From: Paludibacteraceae bacterium
GTDB lineage: Bacteria > Bacteroidota > Bacteroidia > Bacteroidales > Paludibacteraceae
Length of the DNA: 64,000 nucleotides
NCBI GenBank assembly: GCA_016938015.1
Contig: JAFGVL010000105.1
Span: forward strand, 22,851-86,850
Reading direction: 5' to 3'
Shown here one piece after another: positions 17,896-27,149 of the stretch; the stretch's first letter is position 1, and each line of letters opens with the position of its first letter. Made by a program: the position numbers and the translations under genes. The notes under the pieces are model-generated. The model made no database searches and had not been told where the DNA came from. It saw only the letters and a program-made list of their open reading frames with translations.

Positions 17896-18981
17896 TTAAT
17901 AATCTTTAAATTGATACAGCTTCATTAGCTTATCAAAAAAAGAAGTATTCTCCATAAAACCGCTAAAATTTTCGGCTCCTACGCCAAACGAAAACACAGG
18001 TACAGGAGTAGCTGAATGGTGTTTGGTTGTAAATTTCTTTTTAATTTTTCCGGTTTCAGAGTCTTTATTCAATAAAACCAATCCTCCCGTTTCATGGTCG
18101 GCAGTAATAATTACTAAGGTATTACCACCCTGCGCAGCCGCAAAATCGAGCACTAAACCTATCACTTTATCAAAGTCTAACACTTCATCTATAACATCGT
18201 TAAAGTTATTTTTGTGCGAAGCCCAATCAATTTGAGAAGCTTCTACAAGTAAAAAAAATCCTTTGTCGTTTTTACTCAAAAGCTCTAACGCTTTTTTTGT
18301 TCCATTGTATAATAAATCTTGTCTTTCTGCTGCTTTTGGGGGATGATTATCGGCAAGTAAAGCAACAATTTTACCGGTATCAACCGCTAACACATCGTTG
18401 ATCGTATACAGCATTTGATATCCTTTTTCGACACATTGCCGGGTTAAACTACTGCCATTATGTATTGACTCAAAATCTTTTTTTCCTCCACCAATAAGCA
18501 CATCAACACCTGAATTAACAATATCTTGAGCAATAGCCGATGTCATGCTACGATGAACTCTATGTGCTAAATATGATGCCGGAGTAGCATAAGTTACATT
18601 ACAAGCAACTACAACACCCGTAGATAAACCTTGCTGATGGGCAACTTCTAAGATAGATTTTTGTGGCAATGAATCGGCCGATAAACCAATCATCCCATTA
18701 TTGGTTTTTACGCCACAGGCTAAAGCTGTGCCACCGGCACCGGAATCGGTAGTGTAATTATTAGCTGAATATGTTTTTGAGAAACCGCTATATGTACATC
18801 GTTCAATATTTAACTTCCCATTGTTTTTAGTCATGGCAGCATAGATATGACTCAAGCCCATACCATCGCCAATCATAAAAACCACATTTTTAACTTTTAT
18901 TTCTTGAGAATGAATACAAAGTAGTGGAAAAAGAAAAAAAACTACCGTTAGTAAGCTTACTATCTTATTCTTTTTTTGCAT
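17896..18981 (-). CDS. secreted alkaline phosphatase (PhoA superfamily)
   Basis: A 361-residue phosphomonoesterase, exported to the periplasm by an N-terminal signal peptide (about 1-26). Metal and catalytic motifs are present: Asp39 in MIGDGMG, the nucleophile Ser80 in TTDSGAGGTALACG, the SQIDWASHKNN zinc-ligand region, TADHETGG and HHSATPVPV near the C-terminus. The Ser-Gly-Ala-Gly-Gly context differs from the Ser-Ala-Ala context of E. coli PhoA and is the form I associate with Bacteroidota members. It has the short form of the family, without large insertions. It is last in the parA-to-merR run, 10 bp behind merR, so it may be transcribed with cell-cycle genes. No phosphate-starvation operator was recognised. 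Confidence 0.93.
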   Translation of the reverse strand: MQKKNKIVSLLTVVFFLFPLLCIHSQEIKVKNVVFMIGDGMGLSHIYAAMTKNNGKLNIERCTYSGFSKTYSANNYTTDSGAGGTALACGVKTNNGMIGLSADSLPQKSILEVAHQQGLSTGVVVACNVTYATPASYLAHRVHRSMTSAIAQDIVNSGVDVLIGGGKKDFESIHNGSSLTRQCVEKGYQMLYTINDVLAVDTGKIVALLADNHPPKAAERQDLLYNGTKKALELLSKNDKGFFLLVEASQIDWASHKNNFNDVIDEVLDFDKVIGLVLDFAAAQGGNTLVIITADHETGGLVLLNKDSETGKIKKKFTTKHHSATPVPVFSFGVGAENFSGFMENTSFFDKLMKLYQFKDY

Positions 18982-18991
18982 GAACGTACAA

Positions 18992-19336
18992 TTATAAATC
19001 GGGATTATCAGTTGGAAGAGTTAAGCCTTTTCGGATGGCAAGCAGTTCCTCTTTAACACTTGATAAACGAGTAAATATTTCTTGATGAACTGCAACCGAA
19101 GATTTACTTTCTTTCATCTTTTTTTTTGCCCCTATAAGAGTAAGTCCTTGAACACGAACCAAGTAATAAATTTGTTTCAAGGTTTCAATATCTTGTTCGG
19201 TATAAAAACGGGTGCCCTTTACATTTTTATGCGGTTGTATTTGCTGTGCAAATTCTTTCTCCCAAAAACGCAACAACGACTGGTTTACATTCAGCATTGT
19301 TGCTACTTCCGATATCGAATAATACAGCTTTGACAT
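18992..19336 (-). CDS. MerR-family transcriptional regulator
   Basis: A 114-residue DNA-binding protein. Residues 1-70 form the winged helix of the MerR family (YSISEVATMLNVNQSLLRFWEKEF, then a TRFYTEQDIETLKQIYYLV wing and helix). The short C-terminus (SSVAVHQEIFTRLSSVKEEL) is a dimerisation helix without cysteine metal ligands, so an effector is not apparent. The start follows the lytic transglycosylase stop with no gap and it precedes alkaline phosphatase by 10 bp. This gene order next to parAB is one I recall from other Bacteroidota. Its targets are unknown. Confidence 0.9.
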   Translation of the reverse strand: MSKLYYSISEVATMLNVNQSLLRFWEKEFAQQIQPHKNVKGTRFYTEQDIETLKQIYYLVRVQGLTLIGAKKKMKESKSSVAVHQEIFTRLSSVKEELLAIRKGLTLPTDNPDL

Positions 19337-20614
19337 CTATTTACGCCTGATAGTTAATCGTTGACCTATTTGAATTTTACTTCCTCTTAATCCGTTCCAT
19401 CGTTTAATATCGGAAACTTTAACACCATATCTACTGGCTATCCCTGTAAGGGTATCTCCTCGCCTTACTTTATGTACAACTTTTCTGTGTTTAGGCTTAT
19501 GTACAACCGGAGGGTCTACCGGTTCTTGAATAATGGCTAAAGAGTCGATACAAGAAGGTGCAAAAATAGAATCTTTCAAATCAATAAACTTCGACGCATA
19601 ATGAGTAGGAAGTCTTAAGTTATATTCTTTTAGTTTGCTTCCGGGAATAATATCTTTTCTATATTGAGGGTTTAGTATTCGTAATTCATCAATTGGAATA
19701 CCCAATACTTGTGATACTTTATAGAATGACAAACGTTCATTTACCACAATAGTATCTGTATAAATAGGCATATCTATTTCAGCCGGACAAAGATTATGAT
19801 CCGAGTAATACTGCATCACATAATTTGCTGCGATAAAAATAGGCACATAACTGCGGGTTTCGGCAGGTAAAAAACGGTATATACTCCAATAATCACGTTT
19901 GCCTCCCGACCTACGAATAGCTTTATTTACAGTACCCGGACCACAATTGTAAGCAGCAATTGCCATGTGCCAATCATTGTATATTCGGTATAAATCTTTT
20001 AAATAGCGTACGGCAGCATACGTTGATTTTACCGGATCACAGCGTTCATCTACTAAAGTATTTACCGTTAATCCGTACATCCTTCCCGTTGAAGGCATAA
20101 ATTGCCACAATCCGCGTGCGCCGGCTCTGGAAACCACAGTTGTGTTTAAAGCCGATTCAATTACCGGCAAAATCTTAAACTCTATTGGCATATCGTTTTC
20201 TGCCAATATATCTTCAAAGATGGGGAAATAGTATTTACTGAGTCCAAGCAACTTTTCTACATGGTCGCGTCGTCTGTCTACATAAAAATTTATAACCGTT
20301 TTTACTTTGTTATTATACGGCATATCAATTTCGTTGGGCAAACTTTCTAATTTTAATTTTATAATACTATCAGAATATTCAATATTCTCGTAACCTTTCT
20401 TTTTACATTTTCCTTTTTTGGAATGCTTTGCATAGTATGAAAACATCAAACTATCCATTACAGAATTAAAAGAACAAGGAACGGTAAAAGAACTTTCGAG
20501 CATTTCGGAAGTTTCTGTAGAACTTAATGGTTCAGAAAAATCTTCATCTTGTGCTAGTATAAAAGGGGAAAAAACGGCAATAATTAGAAAGGATAGGATT
20601 ATTTTTTTACTCAT
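19337..20614 (-). CDS. LysM-containing lytic murein transglycosylase (MltD-like)
   Basis: A 425-residue periplasmic enzyme that cleaves the MurNAc-GlcNAc bond of peptidoglycan with formation of a 1,6-anhydro product. It has a signal peptide (1-21), an SLT domain at about 135-260 with catalytic Glu153 (LPVIESALN) and the family motifs GLWQFMPSTGR and AAYNCGPGTVN, and one clear LysM module at about 380-424 (VRRGDTLTGIASRYGV). A weaker LysM-like segment may lie near 300-345. It is packed between the DUF5683 and merR genes in the parAB run, which links wall remodelling with chromosome segregation at the level of transcription. Confidence 0.93.
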   Translation of the reverse strand: MSKKIILSFLIIAVFSPFILAQDEDFSEPLSSTETSEMLESSFTVPCSFNSVMDSLMFSYYAKHSKKGKCKKKGYENIEYSDSIIKLKLESLPNEIDMPYNNKVKTVINFYVDRRRDHVEKLLGLSKYYFPIFEDILAENDMPIEFKILPVIESALNTTVVSRAGARGLWQFMPSTGRMYGLTVNTLVDERCDPVKSTYAAVRYLKDLYRIYNDWHMAIAAYNCGPGTVNKAIRRSGGKRDYWSIYRFLPAETRSYVPIFIAANYVMQYYSDHNLCPAEIDMPIYTDTIVVNERLSFYKVSQVLGIPIDELRILNPQYRKDIIPGSKLKEYNLRLPTHYASKFIDLKDSIFAPSCIDSLAIIQEPVDPPVVHKPKHRKVVHKVRRGDTLTGIASRYGVKVSDIKRWNGLRGSKIQIGQRLTIRRK

Positions 20615-20624
20615 TATTATAAAT

Positions 20625-21284
20625 CTAAAAAGTTAGTTGACAACGCAAACCCAGCGTTGTGCTATTAAAATCAAAATTATTATTAAAAAATGGTTCAACA
20701 CGTAACGATAAATCGGGACTAATATCAAAATCATACAATTGGGCATCTACATAGGCATCTAAAATGGTTAAACCATAAAACGCCACAATACCTATAATTG
20801 ATAAATCTCTATTGTATCTGTAACTCTGCCTTTTTTGGTTTAAAACCTGCTCTAGCCAAGCCATATCAGAAGAGTTTGCTTTAAATGCAGCCACATCTTC
20901 ACCACTTGGAATTCTATTCACATAATCTTCCGTTAACGGATCATCATCGGCTATCGAAATATACTCCTTTTTATAGCTGTTGTAATATGCACCATTCCAT
21001 GAAATAGCGTAAATTAACGCCGCATAACCTGCATACACAATTGGCACTTTCCAATACTTGCGGTTATATATTTGACCTAAACCGGGCACTAGCATACTAT
21101 AGAATAATGCTTTTTTGGGATTCGGTTTAAATACTACCAACCGATTGCCCTTTGATATAGTATCGGGCACACTACTATTTTTATTTACAGTGTTCCTAAC
21201 AAGTACAGAATCCGACTGCGAAAAACAAATTTGCATGCTAACAAATAAGCAAGCCATCATCAATATAAGAACACGCTTATTCAA
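20625..21284 (-). CDS. DUF5683-family membrane protein
   Basis: A 219-residue exported or membrane protein of unknown function. It has a signal peptide (about 1-22). The region PKKALFYSMLVPGLGQIYNRKYWKVPIVYAGYAALIYAI (about 57-95) is the hallmark of this family and contains a hydrophobic, glycine-rich helix pair. A second helix (IIGIVAFYGLTILDAYVDAQL) and a beta-like tail ending LRCQLTF suggest a membrane-associated or outer-membrane end. It lies 12 bp after parB and 10 bp before the transglycosylase, an arrangement I recall from many Bacteroidota. A role in envelope growth is inference only. Confidence 0.85.
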   Translation of the reverse strand: MNKRVLILMMACLFVSMQICFSQSDSVLVRNTVNKNSSVPDTISKGNRLVVFKPNPKKALFYSMLVPGLGQIYNRKYWKVPIVYAGYAALIYAISWNGAYYNSYKKEYISIADDDPLTEDYVNRIPSGEDVAAFKANSSDMAWLEQVLNQKRQSYRYNRDLSIIGIVAFYGLTILDAYVDAQLYDFDISPDLSLRVEPFFNNNFDFNSTTLGLRCQLTF

Positions 21285-21296
21285 GTTATATTGCTA

Positions 21297-22166
21297 TTAT
21301 TTTGTATGTAAAATTTGAATCAATTGATCCAATTCTTCTTCTGAATTAAATGGAAGTATAATTTTTCCTTTACCATTATCACTACACACCAATTCTACAC
21401 GAGTTTGCAAACTAGTTGAAAGAGAAGCTTTTATTGCTTGATATTTTTCTTGAAAGAGCCCTTTCTTCTCTAACGGTTCTTTTAAATCAACTTCTTGTTT
21501 ATTTTTTAAAGAACGAACAAGTTCCTCTACTTTGCGAACCGTAAAATCGTTGGCAAGAATAGCATTATACACTTCTAACTGCTGTATGGGGTTTTCGATA
21601 TTAATCAAAGCGCGCGCATGACCCATATCAATTTTTTTGGCTGTAATACCCAATTGAATTTCGGCCGGTAGTTTAAGCAAACGCAAATAGTTGGCAACAG
21701 TAGCACGTTTTTTCCCTACCAATTCACTCAATTTATCTTGTGTAAGGTTATTTTCTTCCACTAATTTTTGATACCCTAAGGCTTCTTCAATAGCATTTAA
21801 GTCGTCGCGCTGAATATTTTCGATAAGTGCCAACTGCAACACTTGGTCATCTTCTGCAGTTTTAATATAAGCCGGCACCTTTTGTAAACCTGCTTTTTTT
21901 GAAGCTCTGTAACGACGTTCGCCGGCAATAATCTGATAAGTACCATCGTTTTGCTTACGCACGGTAATAGGCTGAATAACACCTACCGATTTAATTGAAG
22001 CAGCTAGTTCGTTCAAACTTTCTTCGTCAAAATGGGTGCGTGGCTGGTTCGAATTGGGACGTATTTTTTCAATTTCAATTTCACCAAAAGCCGATGAGCC
22101 GGCAGTAGAAACCTCTTCCATTTCGAGCAAAGCGCCCATTCCTCTTCCAAGTACTGATTTTGCCAT
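21297..22166 (-). CDS. parB: chromosome-partitioning protein ParB
   Basis: A 289-residue parS-binding CTPase of the ParB/Spo0J family. The N-terminal CTP-binding domain (about 28-115) has the arginine-rich GERRYRASKKAG box. The central helix-turn-helix (about 120-195, LTQDKLSELVGKKRATVANYLRLL) contacts parS, and a C-terminal dimerisation region follows. Length is normal. It is preceded by parA with an 83-bp gap that contains a possible TACATTTG box at 22178-22185. I did not notice a canonical parS palindrome in the window. Confidence 0.96.
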   Translation of the reverse strand: MAKSVLGRGMGALLEMEEVSTAGSSAFGEIEIEKIRPNSNQPRTHFDEESLNELAASIKSVGVIQPITVRKQNDGTYQIIAGERRYRASKKAGLQKVPAYIKTAEDDQVLQLALIENIQRDDLNAIEEALGYQKLVEENNLTQDKLSELVGKKRATVANYLRLLKLPAEIQLGITAKKIDMGHARALINIENPIQQLEVYNAILANDFTVRKVEELVRSLKNKQEVDLKEPLEKKGLFQEKYQAIKASLSTSLQTRVELVCSDNGKGKIILPFNSEEELDQLIQILHTK

Positions 22167-22249
22167 AAATTTTATTTCAAATGTACTTAACTGTAATTAT
22201 AATTACCAACATTACTTTTAGGTAAACCGAAAGCAACAAGTAAATTATG

Positions 22250-23014
22250 TTATTTATTTTTCTTTATTAATTCCTTTGCCAACTCCAAATGATTCAGTGT
22301 GCCTTTTGATTCAGGATCATACAGAAGTACAGGCTGACCATAACTTGGAGCTTCGCTTAACTTTACGTTTCGTTGAATAACCGTATCAAACACCATTACT
22401 TCAAAATGTCTTTTTACTTCTTGGTAAACCTGATTGGCTAAACGCAAACGAGAATCAAACATAGTAAGTAAAAAACCTTCTATGGCCAATTCCGGATTAA
22501 GCTTGCTTTTAATTATTTTAATGGTGTTTAGCAATTTGCTAATTCCTTCTAATGCAAAATACTCACACTGAACGGGAATAATAACCGAATCGGCAGCAGT
22601 CAACGAATTCACTGTTATCAATCCTAATGAAGGGGAACAATCAATTAAAATATAATCGTAGCTATTTTTAAGCGGACTAAGTACTTTGCGAAGCACCACA
22701 TCCCTATCATCCATATTAACCATTTCTATTTCGGCGCCAACTAAATCTATGTGCGATGGAATAATGTCTAAATTTTTTACTGCTGTACTACAAATAGCTG
22801 TTGTTGCATCAATACCATCTAACAAACATTGATAAATACTTAAGCCGTGAGCTTTTACATCAATACCCAAACCCGACGAAGCGTTTGCTTGTGGATCGGC
22901 ATCTACTATCAAAACTTTTTGTTTCAATGTAGCTAAAGAGGCAGCCAAATTAATAGTGGTAGTTGTTTTTCCTACACCGCCTTTTTGGTTTGCTAATGCT
23001 ATAATTTTTCCCAT
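22250..23014 (-). CDS. parA: chromosome-partitioning ATPase ParA (Soj)
   Basis: A 254-residue Walker-type ATPase that drives segregation of ParB-bound origin regions over the nucleoid. The deviant Walker A box KGGVGKTTTT with signature lysine sits at 11-20. Walker A' and B boxes follow (DADPQANASSG near 40, ILIDCSPSLGLITVNSL near 123). It has the small chromosomal form without an N-terminal helix-turn-helix. It is the first gene of the minus-strand partition run and divergent from gldG. A possible TATTTTTG box lies at 23042-23049 on the minus strand. Confidence 0.96.
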   Translation of the reverse strand: MGKIIALANQKGGVGKTTTTINLAASLATLKQKVLIVDADPQANASSGLGIDVKAHGLSIYQCLLDGIDATTAICSTAVKNLDIIPSHIDLVGAEIEMVNMDDRDVVLRKVLSPLKNSYDYILIDCSPSLGLITVNSLTAADSVIIPVQCEYFALEGISKLLNTIKIIKSKLNPELAIEGFLLTMFDSRLRLANQVYQEVKRHFEVMVFDTVIQRNVKLSEAPSYGQPVLLYDPESKGTLNHLELAKELIKKNK

Positions 23015-23272
23015 TTATTACTAGAGTATTAATCAAGGTAGCAAAAATATCAATAAATTCTTGTGTATGAAAGAAAAAGAAGTGAATACACGCTCTAAGT
23101 TATTAACATTTTCTGTTAATAACTTTTGAATAAAGAATTTAGCTGCGGAAATTTTCAAACTCAAGTCAAAAGAGTTGCATAAGTTTTAATTGTTTGATAA
23201 CTAACATAGCATATTTTTTTCTATTTTTGCGTACTCAAAAAAATGCTTTCAACTTATACCTAAAAGCAACTT

Positions 23273-24961
23273 ATGAAAAATAACAGCATACGCACATTTT
23301 TAATTGTTATTATAGGCATTGTTTTACTCAATACTATTTCAGCTTTTCTTTTTTTTAGATTAGATCTTACTTCCGAAAAGCGATATAGCATTTCAGACAA
23401 TACAAAAAAAATGCTTTCGGGTTTAAATAACAAAACCCATATTAAAATATACCTCGATGGTGATTTAAACCCCGGGTTTTTACGCTTAAAAAAATCGACA
23501 GCCGAACTGTTGGACGAATTTAAAGTATATGCTTCCACCGACTTTAGTTATGAGTTTATAAACCCCTCAGAGGCAAATTCTGCCGAAGCAAGAAATAAAA
23601 ACTACATTACGATGGAACGCCGCGGAATGCGCGCATTTACTATTTACGAAAAAGATGACGAAGGGAAAGCGATACAAAAAGTAGTGTTTCCGTGGGCAGA
23701 AATTACTTATGGCAAAGATACTGCTTTTGTAAACTTACTGAAAAACAACCCTCGACTGTCGGGTACTGAAAACTTAAACCACTCCATCGAAAATTTAGAA
23801 TTTGAATTAACTGATGCTATACGTATTAAGGCAATAAAAACCACTCGAAAAATTGCTTTTTTAGAAGGACACAACGAACTTCCACCCGAAATGGTATACG
23901 ATGCCTCTGTATCATTGAGTAAATATTTTCAAGTAGATAGAGGAGCGTTAAACAACAACCCGTCTATTCTAAAAGAATATCAAGCTATTATCATTGCTAA
24001 ACCGGAAACAGCTTTTTCGGAACAAGAAAAATTCATCATCGATCAATATATTATGAATGGAGGAAAAGTATTATGGTTGCTGGATGGTGTCAGATTGGCA
24101 ATGGATAGTTTATCTACCGTAGGCATATCTCCTGTAATACCGTTAAACATTAACCTCGACGACCAACTTTTTAAATATGGCGTACGCATTGCTCCTGTTT
24201 TATTGCAAGATATGCAATGCACACAAGTGCCAATAAATGTAGCCCGCCCCGATGAAGAAGCAAAATTTGAACCCATGCCTTGGTATTATTCTCCTTTGCT
24301 GCTTGCCTCTCCAAATCATACCATTTCGCGCAATATAACAGAAGTAAAAGCTGATTTTGCAAGCGCTTTAGACTTAACCGTAAGTCAAAATTCTAAAGTA
24401 AAAAAAACAATTCTGTTGGTTACATCCAATGCTACTCATGTAGAAATGACACCGTCTAGAATAGACCTAAACAATATGTACGATATTGATAGTAAAACTT
24501 ATTTTAATGCAGGATACATACCTATTGCTGCTGCTTTAGAAGGAGTTTTCCCTTCCGTTTTTACCAACCGACTTGTTCCCGAAGGGATTATAAGCAACGG
24601 CGAAATAAAAAAAGAAAGCAAACCTACAAGAATGATTGTAGTGGCTGATGGAGACATTATCAGAAATGACCTGCAAGGAGATGGCGAAAATTTGCAACTT
24701 TTACCCATGGGCTTCGACCGATATGCACAAAGAGAATACGGCAACCGAAGCTTTATATTAAATTCAATACTTTATTTAACTGACGATGAGGGTTGGTTAC
24801 AACTACGCTCTCGCGAATTTAAAATACGCACCTTGAATAAAAAAGTTGTCGTTTCGGAGAAAAAGAAATGGCAATTAATCAATGTTGCCTTGCCGCTTAT
24901 TTTACTATTACTATTTGCTTTAATATACACCACTATGCGTAGAAAAGTTTACACGCACTAA
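23273..24961 (+). CDS. gldG: gliding-type ABC transporter accessory protein GldG
   Basis: A 562-residue membrane-anchored protein. It has an N-terminal transmembrane helix (about 8-28), a long extracytoplasmic ABC-transporter-associated domain (about 35-500, with the EGHNELP and LDGVRLAMDS segments I associate with GldG), and a C-terminal helix (about 537-557) with a basic end. GldG works with the permease GldF and ATPase GldA in Flavobacterium gliding. Many non-gliding Bacteroidota keep the genes, where the substrate is unknown. The partner gldF lies about 12.3 kb away at 37280, and gldA was not seen in the window. It is followed by dnaN after 78 bp, which has its own promoter. Confidence 0.88.
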   Translation: MKNNSIRTFLIVIIGIVLLNTISAFLFFRLDLTSEKRYSISDNTKKMLSGLNNKTHIKIYLDGDLNPGFLRLKKSTAELLDEFKVYASTDFSYEFINPSEANSAEARNKNYITMERRGMRAFTIYEKDDEGKAIQKVVFPWAEITYGKDTAFVNLLKNNPRLSGTENLNHSIENLEFELTDAIRIKAIKTTRKIAFLEGHNELPPEMVYDASVSLSKYFQVDRGALNNNPSILKEYQAIIIAKPETAFSEQEKFIIDQYIMNGGKVLWLLDGVRLAMDSLSTVGISPVIPLNINLDDQLFKYGVRIAPVLLQDMQCTQVPINVARPDEEAKFEPMPWYYSPLLLASPNHTISRNITEVKADFASALDLTVSQNSKVKKTILLVTSNATHVEMTPSRIDLNNMYDIDSKTYFNAGYIPIAAALEGVFPSVFTNRLVPEGIISNGEIKKESKPTRMIVVADGDIIRNDLQGDGENLQLLPMGFDRYAQREYGNRSFILNSILYLTDDEGWLQLRSREFKIRTLNKKVVVSEKKKWQLINVALPLILLLLFALIYTTMRRKVYTH

Positions 24962-24971
24962 GATGCAATTA

Positions 24972-25002
24972 TTTGGAGATAACAAACTTTTAGTTACCTT
25001 TG
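24972..25002 (+). promoter_or_regulatory. Bacteroidota-type promoter of dnaN
   Basis: TTTG (24972-24975), a 19-bp spacer and TACCTTTG (24995-25002) match the Bacteroidota housekeeping promoter exactly. The dnaN start codon is 37 bp downstream, so dnaN need not depend on gldG transcription. Confidence 0.75.
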
Positions 25003-25039
25003 GTCGTTTAATTTAACAGTTCTAAAAAACATATATTCT

Positions 25040-26164
25040 ATGAAATTCATTGTATCAAGCACAAAACTATCAAGTCATTTACAAGCAATTAGCAGAGTTA
25101 TTGCCAGCAAAAGTACCCTCCCCATTTTAGAATGTTTTTTACTTAGTTTAAAAGGGAAAGTATTAACTATTACTACCTCCGATTTAGAAACTACACTGAT
25201 AACTTCTTTAGAAGTAGAAAAAAGTGAAGGTCAAGGTTTGGTAGCCATTTCTGCCAAAATATTATTAGACTCACTGCGTGAACTACCCGAACAACCACTG
25301 GAGTTTGATATAAACAACGATAACTTGGCTTTATCTATTAAATATGAAACAGGAATATTTAATTTTATCGGACAAAACGGTGACGAATATCCGAAGCTAC
25401 CCGAACTAAGTAAAGAAGCTAACGAGCTGAAAATTGACACGGACACACTCAATTCGGGTATCACAAAATCTATTTTTGCTACTGCCGACGACGAACTGCG
25501 TCCGGTAATGAATGGAATATATTTCGACATTACAACAGAAGGAATAACCATGGTTGCCACAGACGCACACAAATTAGTTCGCGTTAAAACAACTGCCTAT
25601 AAAGGATCTGCTGATGCAGCTTTTATTTTAGCAAAAAAGCCGGCTACATTATTAAAAAATATTTTACCTAAAGAAAGTGGCGAAGTTAGCGTTCAGTTTG
25701 ACGAAAAAAATACTGTGATTACGCTTTCTAATTACAAAATGATATGCAGACAAGTTGAAGGACGTTACCCTAACTATAACGGTGTAATACCTCAAAATAA
25801 TCCGCATAAATTAATTATCGACCGATTAGCATTTATGAATGCCTTAAAACGCGTTTCGATATTTTCTAACCAAGCAAGTAATTTAATTAAACTTCAACTT
25901 ACCGAAAATGCCATTCATATAACTGCCCAAGATATTGATTTCTCGGTTTCTGCAGAAGAAAATATTTCATGTCAATACAGCGGTGAGCCTATGAGCATCG
26001 GCTTTAAATCTACCTTTTTGATAGATATTTTAAATAATATCAACTCGGGTGATGTGGTGCTTGAATTGGCAGACCCATCGCGTGCAGGATTAATACTTCC
26101 TTTTGAAAACGACGAAAACGAAGATTTATTAATGTTGCTTATGCCTATGCTATTAAACGATTAG
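25040..26164 (+). CDS. dnaN: DNA polymerase III beta sliding clamp
   Basis: A 374-residue ring-forming processivity factor of the replicase. The three repeated clamp domains span about 1-125, 126-250 and 251-374. The N-terminal MKFIVSSTKLSSHLQAISRVI and C-terminal LLMPMLLND match the family, and the end includes the conserved M-P hydrophobic cleft segment. Length is normal. It lies between gldG and a DnaQ-like exonuclease gene, with a perfect-looking promoter upstream and a terminator downstream, so it is probably transcribed on its own. Confidence 0.97.
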   Translation: MKFIVSSTKLSSHLQAISRVIASKSTLPILECFLLSLKGKVLTITTSDLETTLITSLEVEKSEGQGLVAISAKILLDSLRELPEQPLEFDINNDNLALSIKYETGIFNFIGQNGDEYPKLPELSKEANELKIDTDTLNSGITKSIFATADDELRPVMNGIYFDITTEGITMVATDAHKLVRVKTTAYKGSADAAFILAKKPATLLKNILPKESGEVSVQFDEKNTVITLSNYKMICRQVEGRYPNYNGVIPQNNPHKLIIDRLAFMNALKRVSIFSNQASNLIKLQLTENAIHITAQDIDFSVSAEENISCQYSGEPMSIGFKSTFLIDILNNINSGDVVLELADPSRAGLILPFENDENEDLLMLLMPMLLND

Positions 26165-26211
26165 GCATCTACTTGGCTCAGCAAAAAATAAAAAACGAAA
26201 AACTATCTATG

Positions 26212-26248
26212 TAAAAGTGAAGTTAATAATAGCTTCACTTTTATTTTT
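26212..26248 (+). terminator. rho-independent terminator after dnaN
   Basis: An 11-bp stem (26212-26222 with 26233-26243, taaaagtgaag arm) with a 10-base loop is followed by a T-tract. It lies 48 bp beyond the dnaN stop. Confidence 0.7.
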
Positions 26249-26275
26249 CATATTCAACTATAAATTGTTAACCAC

Positions 26276-27043
26276 ATGCAATTAGCCCTAAAAAACCCCA
26301 TCATCTTTTTCGATTTGGAAACTACCGGTACCGACATTGTAAATGACCGTATTGTAGAAATTTCTTATTTAAAAATTCATCCAAATGGACTGGAAGAATC
26401 CAAAACAATGAGAATTAACCCCAGTATTCCAATTCCTATACAGTCATCAGAAATACACGGCATATACGATAAAGATGTAGAAAATGCTCCTGCATTTAAA
26501 GAAGTAGCAAAGCTTATTGCACGCGATTTTGAAGGAGCCGATTTAGCCGGCTATAACTCGAACCGATTTGATGTGCCCCTACTGGCAGAAGAATTTATTC
26601 GCGCAGAAATTGATATTGATATGACCAAACGTAAATTTATAGATGTTCAAACCATATTTCATAAAAAAGAACAACGCACCTTAAGTGCTGCCTATAAATT
26701 TTATTGTAACAAAGACTTGGAAAATGCTCATACTGCCGAAGCCGATACAAAAGCTACCTACGAAATACTTCAATCGCAACTCGACAAATATACCGATCTG
26801 AAAAATGAGGTAGCTTTTCTTGCCGATTTTTCTTCATTTAACAGAAATGTAGATTTTGCAGGAAGAATTGTTTACAACGACAATAACGAGGAAGTAATCA
26901 ACTTCGGAAAATACAAAGGTCAGTTAGTTACAGAGGTATTAAAAAAAGATCCCGGTTACTATGGATGGATTATGGCAGCCGATTTCTCGCTACATACCAA
27001 ACAAGTATTTACAAAAATTAAGTTGCGTGACTTTAATAAATAA
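26276..27043 (+). CDS. DnaQ-like 3'-5' exonuclease with DUF3820-like tail
   Basis: A 255-residue DEDD-superfamily nuclease. The catalytic domain covers about 1-175: Exo I motif FFDLETTGTDIV, Exo II region AGYNSNRFDVPLL, and Exo III region with His-Ala-Glu-Ala-Asp (NAHTAEADTKATYE). Residues of about 210-250 (INFGKYKGQLVTEVLKKDPGYYGWI) match the short DUF3820-type module often attached to such nucleases. Proofreading with polymerase III or a repair or RNA-processing role are all possible. The position next to dnaN suits the first but does not prove it. Confidence 0.9.
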   Translation: MQLALKNPIIFFDLETTGTDIVNDRIVEISYLKIHPNGLEESKTMRINPSIPIPIQSSEIHGIYDKDVENAPAFKEVAKLIARDFEGADLAGYNSNRFDVPLLAEEFIRAEIDIDMTKRKFIDVQTIFHKKEQRTLSAAYKFYCNKDLENAHTAEADTKATYEILQSQLDKYTDLKNEVAFLADFSSFNRNVDFAGRIVYNDNNEEVINFGKYKGQLVTEVLKKDPGYYGWIMAADFSLHTKQVFTKIKLRDFNK

Positions 27044-27149
27044 AGAAATAAAAGAAATTAAAAGAATGAAAAAGACAACTAGGTAAAATACAAAACTCCT
27101 TTTCCTATTCTTTAATTAGTTTAATTTTCTTAATTCGTTAATTAATTTC

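Noticed and set aside
21297..23014. A parS site expected near parAB
   Set aside because: No 16-bp palindrome of the tgttncacgtgaaaca kind was noticed anywhere in the window. A whole-genome search would be needed.
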